Assembly (NCBI GenBank): GCA_943359325.1
Contig: CALRHD010000008.1
Coordinates: forward strand, 1-33,903
DNA length: 33,903 bases
Source: Candidatus Uhrbacteria bacterium
Lineage (GTDB): Bacteria; Patescibacteriota; Patescibacteriia; UBA9934
Direction: 5' to 3'
The notes beneath the pieces are model-generated. The model had not been told where the DNA came from. It did no database searches and saw nothing but the letters and a program-made list of their open reading frames with translations. The translations under genes were made by a program, and so were the position numbers. Within the stretch, counting starts at the first letter, position 1. Every line of letters starts with the position of its first letter. Of the stretch, positions 31,399 through 33,903 are shown in pieces.

Positions 31399-31435
31399 AA
31401 TAGGCGGGGCGCGGTGGCCCCGCTTATTTATTTGT
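31399..31435 (+). terminator. Rho-independent terminator
   Basis: A 12-bp stem (31399-31410 with 31417-31428, one G-U) then TTATTTATTTG. It ends the exported-protein transcript. Confidence 0.85.
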
Positions 31436-31437
31436 TC

Positions 31438-31504
31438 CGTCATTGGGAGCGAAGCAATCTATGCTAACCAAGATTGCTTCGTCGTCGGACTCCTCGCAAT
31501 GACG
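31438..31504. repeat. Dispersed hairpin element, CEERSDEA type
   Basis: Nested inverted repeats: CGTCATTGGGAG with CTCGCAATGACG (11 of 12 positions pair) outside, and CGAAGCAATCT with AGATTGCTTCG (perfect 11 bp) inside. One frame reads HCEESDDEAI, a variant of the familiar HCEERSDEAI peptide encoded by this widespread repeat. It ends 7 nt before the next start codon. Confidence 0.78.
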
Positions 31505-31511
31505 AATATGT

Positions 31512-32480
31512 ATGACGAAAGTTTTTGTTACACGCCACATTCCCGAGGTGGGACTTGCAATGTTGCGGAAACGAAAGGATCTGCATATTGTGGTTGCACC
31601 ACAAGACAAAGCAATCTCACGACGAAAACTTTTACGCAGTGTTCGCGGTGCGGATATTTTACTTTCCATTCTCACCGACAAAATCGACGCTGCAGTTATG
31701 GACGCTGCAGGGTCAAAACTCAAAATGATCGCAAACTATGCGGTTGGTTTCGATAACATTGCGCTCAAAGAAGCAAAGCGCCGCGGAATAGTCATTACAA
31801 ACACTCCGGGACCAGAAATTTCGGAAACTGTTGCTGAACACGTCATTGCGCTCATGTTCGCTCTTGCCCACCGCATCGTCGAAACCGACGCGTTTTCCCG
31901 CCGCGGCAACTACCATGGCTGGGGGCCAGAAATGCTCCTCGGATGCGATGTATATGGCACAACACTCGGTATTGTGGGAGGCGGCGCGATTGGTTCTGCA
32001 GTTGCAAAAAGAATGCACGACGGTTTTGGTGTCACCATTCTTTATACCGACATTCGCCGCAACAAAAAACTCGAGGCGGAAACAGGAGCAAAGTTTCGCA
32101 CCCTCCCCCAACTCCTCAAGCAGTCGGACTTCGTGTCGCTCCATGTCCCGCTCCTCCCTTCTACTCACCACATGATCGGCATGCGCGAACTCAAACTCAT
32201 GAAGCCAACAGCGTTTCTCATAAACACTGCACGCGGACCTGTTATCGATGAGGCGGCGCTCATTACAGCGCTCACTCATCATGTTATTGCTGGCGCCGGG
32301 ATCGATGTGTACGAACACGAAGCACATATCCCACGTGGACTCCGGAAACTCAAAAACATTATTCTCACTCCTCACACTGCCAGCGCAACTCACGGTGCCC
32401 GTAATGCGATAAGCATTGCGGTCGCAAAAAATATTCTTGCGTTTATCGACGGGAAAACACCACCCAATGCTATTGCCTAA
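31512..32480 (+). CDS. D-isomer 2-hydroxyacid dehydrogenase
   Basis: A 322-residue NAD-dependent dehydrogenase of the D-2-hydroxyacid family (glyoxylate/hydroxypyruvate reductase, D-lactate, phosphoglycerate type). The Rossmann motif is VGGGAIGSAVAKRM (GGGAIG at 156-161), with D180 after beta-2 indicating NAD rather than NADP. The catalytic triad is R241 (NTARGPVIDE), E268 (DVYEHEA) and H288 (LTPHTASA). There is no ACT domain, arguing against a long-form SerA. Substrate not assigned. The start lies immediately after a dispersed repeat, which may contribute promoter sequence. It overlaps the MFS gene by 14 nt. Confidence 0.92.
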   Translation: MTKVFVTRHIPEVGLAMLRKRKDLHIVVAPQDKAISRRKLLRSVRGADILLSILTDKIDAAVMDAAGSKLKMIANYAVGFDNIALKEAKRRGIVITNTPGPEISETVAEHVIALMFALAHRIVETDAFSRRGNYHGWGPEMLLGCDVYGTTLGIVGGGAIGSAVAKRMHDGFGVTILYTDIRRNKKLEAETGAKFRTLPQLLKQSDFVSLHVPLLPSTHHMIGMRELKLMKPTAFLINTARGPVIDEAALITALTHHVIAGAGIDVYEHEAHIPRGLRKLKNIILTPHTASATHGARNAISIAVAKNILAFIDGKTPPNAIA

Positions 32481-33669
32481 AACACTATTTTTGAACCACG
32501 CAGGTCGATTTTTACCGATCTGGTTTTTCTTACTCCTCTATAAGTTCGGCGCGGGCATTCACTACTCCCTCGTTGCGGTACTCGGTGCCCGCGTTTTTCC
32601 ACTCTGGGCAGTAGGACTGTGCGTTGGCGCTGCGTCGCTCATCCAACTCTTTCTCGACGTTCCCGCTGGACTGCTCATCGAGCGCCACGGTGCACTCCGC
32701 ATGATGCGTATCACCACACTCTGCTTCATTGCCGTTGCCGCTGTACTCATTCTTTTCCCTCTCACGCCCATAGTCTACGTCATAACAATCATCTTGAGCG
32801 CACTCGGTTGGCTATTCTTTCACCCCGCCGTCAGCACCTATCTGCTCGTACACGGCAAAACCGCATACATGGGAAAGTTGACAGGCATCCGCCGTTCTTG
32901 CGAAGCCATCGGTATCACGCTCGCACTCATCGGTCTTCCATTCTTCTCCCATTTCTCTGCACATGTCCTTGGCATCGTCATACTTTTCCCTTTCATTGGA
33001 GCATTAATCGCCCTGCTCATTGAGCGCCGCACCACCCCCGCAACACTTCTCGATCCACAAACACGTTCTCGCCGACAAAGGGCGAACCTCACCATAAAAC
33101 AAATACTCACCATTCTTCACAAACTCCATCCCGTTGGGCTTCTCATGGGTATGCAGACACTCACCATTGGCATTTTTTATAGCATGATGTGGTTTCTTTT
33201 CCCTCTCCTCGTCTCACAAAGCACTACGCCCGCCGCATACACCATTGCTCTTGCCGCACTCGACTTCACTGTGCTTATTGTGGGCATTCCTGTTGGCATA
33301 CTGGTTGATCGTTTCAAAAAATCTCATATTATTGCCATTGGTGTGACCATCACCGCGATTACTGCATTCGGCGTAAGTCTTACGTCAACTTTTTTGCTCC
33401 TCCTATTCGTAATCCTGCTCTCGATTGGCGATGAATTTGCAACTATTGGACTTTGGGCATGGCTCGACGAAAAAACAAATAAAACTCGCCACGAGGGAGT
33501 GATTAGTGGCGCGATAACGTTTCTCGAGGATTTGGGGTGGATGACAGGGCCGGTGCTCGCAGGACTTTTTGCAACAATACTCGGACCCTCACAAACACTA
33601 TTCATCGGTGCGTCACTCCTTGTCGTCAATGCCGTTCTTACGAATGTGCTTCTTGCACACAAAAAATAA
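32467..33669 (+). CDS. MFS transporter
   Basis: A 400-residue membrane protein with about 11-12 hydrophobic helices in two halves. The loop PAGLLIERHGALRMMR after helix 2 and GIPVGILVDRFKKSHIIA in the second half correspond to the MFS loop 2/3 and 8/9 motifs. Substrate unknown. The start ATG 32467 lies within the end of the dehydrogenase gene; coupling suggests the two act together, perhaps in export or uptake of a hydroxyacid (inference). Confidence 0.88.
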   Translation: MLLPKTLFLNHAGRFLPIWFFLLLYKFGAGIHYSLVAVLGARVFPLWAVGLCVGAASLIQLFLDVPAGLLIERHGALRMMRITTLCFIAVAAVLILFPLTPIVYVITIILSALGWLFFHPAVSTYLLVHGKTAYMGKLTGIRRSCEAIGITLALIGLPFFSHFSAHVLGIVILFPFIGALIALLIERRTTPATLLDPQTRSRRQRANLTIKQILTILHKLHPVGLLMGMQTLTIGIFYSMMWFLFPLLVSQSTTPAAYTIALAALDFTVLIVGIPVGILVDRFKKSHIIAIGVTITAITAFGVSLTSTFLLLLFVILLSIGDEFATIGLWAWLDEKTNKTRHEGVISGAITFLEDLGWMTGPVLAGLFATILGPSQTLFIGASLLVVNAVLTNVLLAHKK

Positions 33670-33684
33670 AGCATTGTTCTGCGT

Positions 33685-33903
33685 TTATTCCATTTCGGCG
33701 AGACAGGCGTCCTGCTTCTCTGTTGCCTCGGCGACAAGCGTTGGATTTGGTGTATAAACGCCCAAACCTGCACTGGCGTTGGCAAGATCAAGTGTAAAAA
33801 GTCGCGCAACACCACCGTTATCGATGCCCACCAAAAGCGGCTCGGCGCACGGTCCGGGAGAATTGTCGGCGTCTTCCATGAGCACAATCAATTTGCCATT
33901 GTC
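33685..33903 (-). CDS. Hypothetical protein, C-terminal fragment at window edge
   Basis: An open frame enters from the right edge and stops at TAA (33685-33687); 72 codons are visible. The end reads VYTPNPTLVAEATEKQDACL; upstream, DADNSPGPCAEPLLVGIDNG suggests an extracytoplasmic protein. No family recognised and no start visible. It converges on the MFS gene with a 15-nt gap, in which I see no terminator. Confidence 0.6.
   Translation of the reverse strand, partial: DNGKLIVLMEDADNSPGPCAEPLLVGIDNGGVARLFTLDLANASAGLGVYTPNPTLVAEATEKQDACLAEME

Noticed and set aside
31424-31723. ORF containing HCEESDDEAI on the minus strand
   Set aside because: Spurious translation of the dispersed repeat and antisense to the dehydrogenase start.
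1-33903. Recoding of UGA as glycine (code 25), as in some CPR lineages
   Set aside because: Several genes end in TGA at sensible positions with coupled starts, and no gene needs in-frame TGA.
1-33903. CRISPR array, prophage, transposase or integrase
   Set aside because: No evenly spaced direct repeats and no recombinase-type protein were seen in any frame.

Overview
The window reads as part of a streamlined bacterial genome, most likely a member of the Candidate Phyla Radiation (Patescibacteria). The pointers are gene families typical of that group: a DUF4012 surface protein in an operon with a glycosyltransferase and a DUF11-like protein, a membrane-tethered methyltransferase, an SPW-repeat protein, a small NNKAI-type coiled-coil protein, split transketolase, and a PfkB kinase beside a DUF2090 aldolase-like protein. 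Intergenic gaps are short, stop/start overlaps are common and few genes have a Shine-Dalgarno site. TGA is used as a normal stop, so the code-25 lineages (UGA read as glycine) do not fit. The assignment is inferred from gene content; no phylogenetic marker was compared.

Layout. 1-646: a gene cut by the window edge, with its own promoter, 5' hairpin and strong ribosome site; a tRNA; and the terminator of the next operon. 662-6118 (minus): a surface operon of glycosyltransferase, DUF4012 protein and DUF11/Ig-like protein, joined by overlapping or nearly touching stop/start codons. 6222-8383 (plus): thymidine kinase, a Phd/RelE toxin-antitoxin pair, a Nudix hydrolase and a YecM-like protein. 8514-8591: a second tRNA. 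8654-12986 (minus): DHH-like protein, HD-domain protein, RuvA, FemAB-type aminoacyltransferase and a P-loop kinase-like protein, with a large hairpin element between ruvA and femAB. 13028-13581 (minus): RelB/YafQ pair. 13708-18966 (minus): an unknown membrane protein, isoleucyl-tRNA synthetase and an unknown coiled-coil protein. 19110-33669 (plus): a metabolic and surface stretch with rpiB, rpe, two tandem degenerate cupredoxins, a small coiled-coil protein, a HExxH lipoprotein, an SPW-repeat protein, both transketolase halves, a third toxin-antitoxin pair on the opposite strand, an rRNA pseudouridine synthase, a methyltransferase, a kinase-aldolase-kinase trio, two proteins of unknown function, a 2-hydroxyacid dehydrogenase and an MFS transporter. 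The window ends in the C-terminal part of a minus-strand gene.

How the genes work together. rpiB, rpe and the two transketolase subunits give the non-oxidative pentose-phosphate route; the two PfkB kinases flanking a DUF2090 protein look like a sugar-phosphate module feeding or draining it. Three RelE-superfamily toxin-antitoxin operons share one promoter design: a TTGACA-like -35 box whose GACA core is repeated one helical turn away, and a start codon 8-9 nt after the -10 box. That -10 spacing recurs at other genes and suggests widespread leaderless mRNAs. Both tRNAs have the G3-U70/A73 alanine signature and an anticodon arm that pairs best with an 8-nt loop; one lies near a FemAB gene whose family uses aminoacyl-tRNA to build peptidoglycan bridges.
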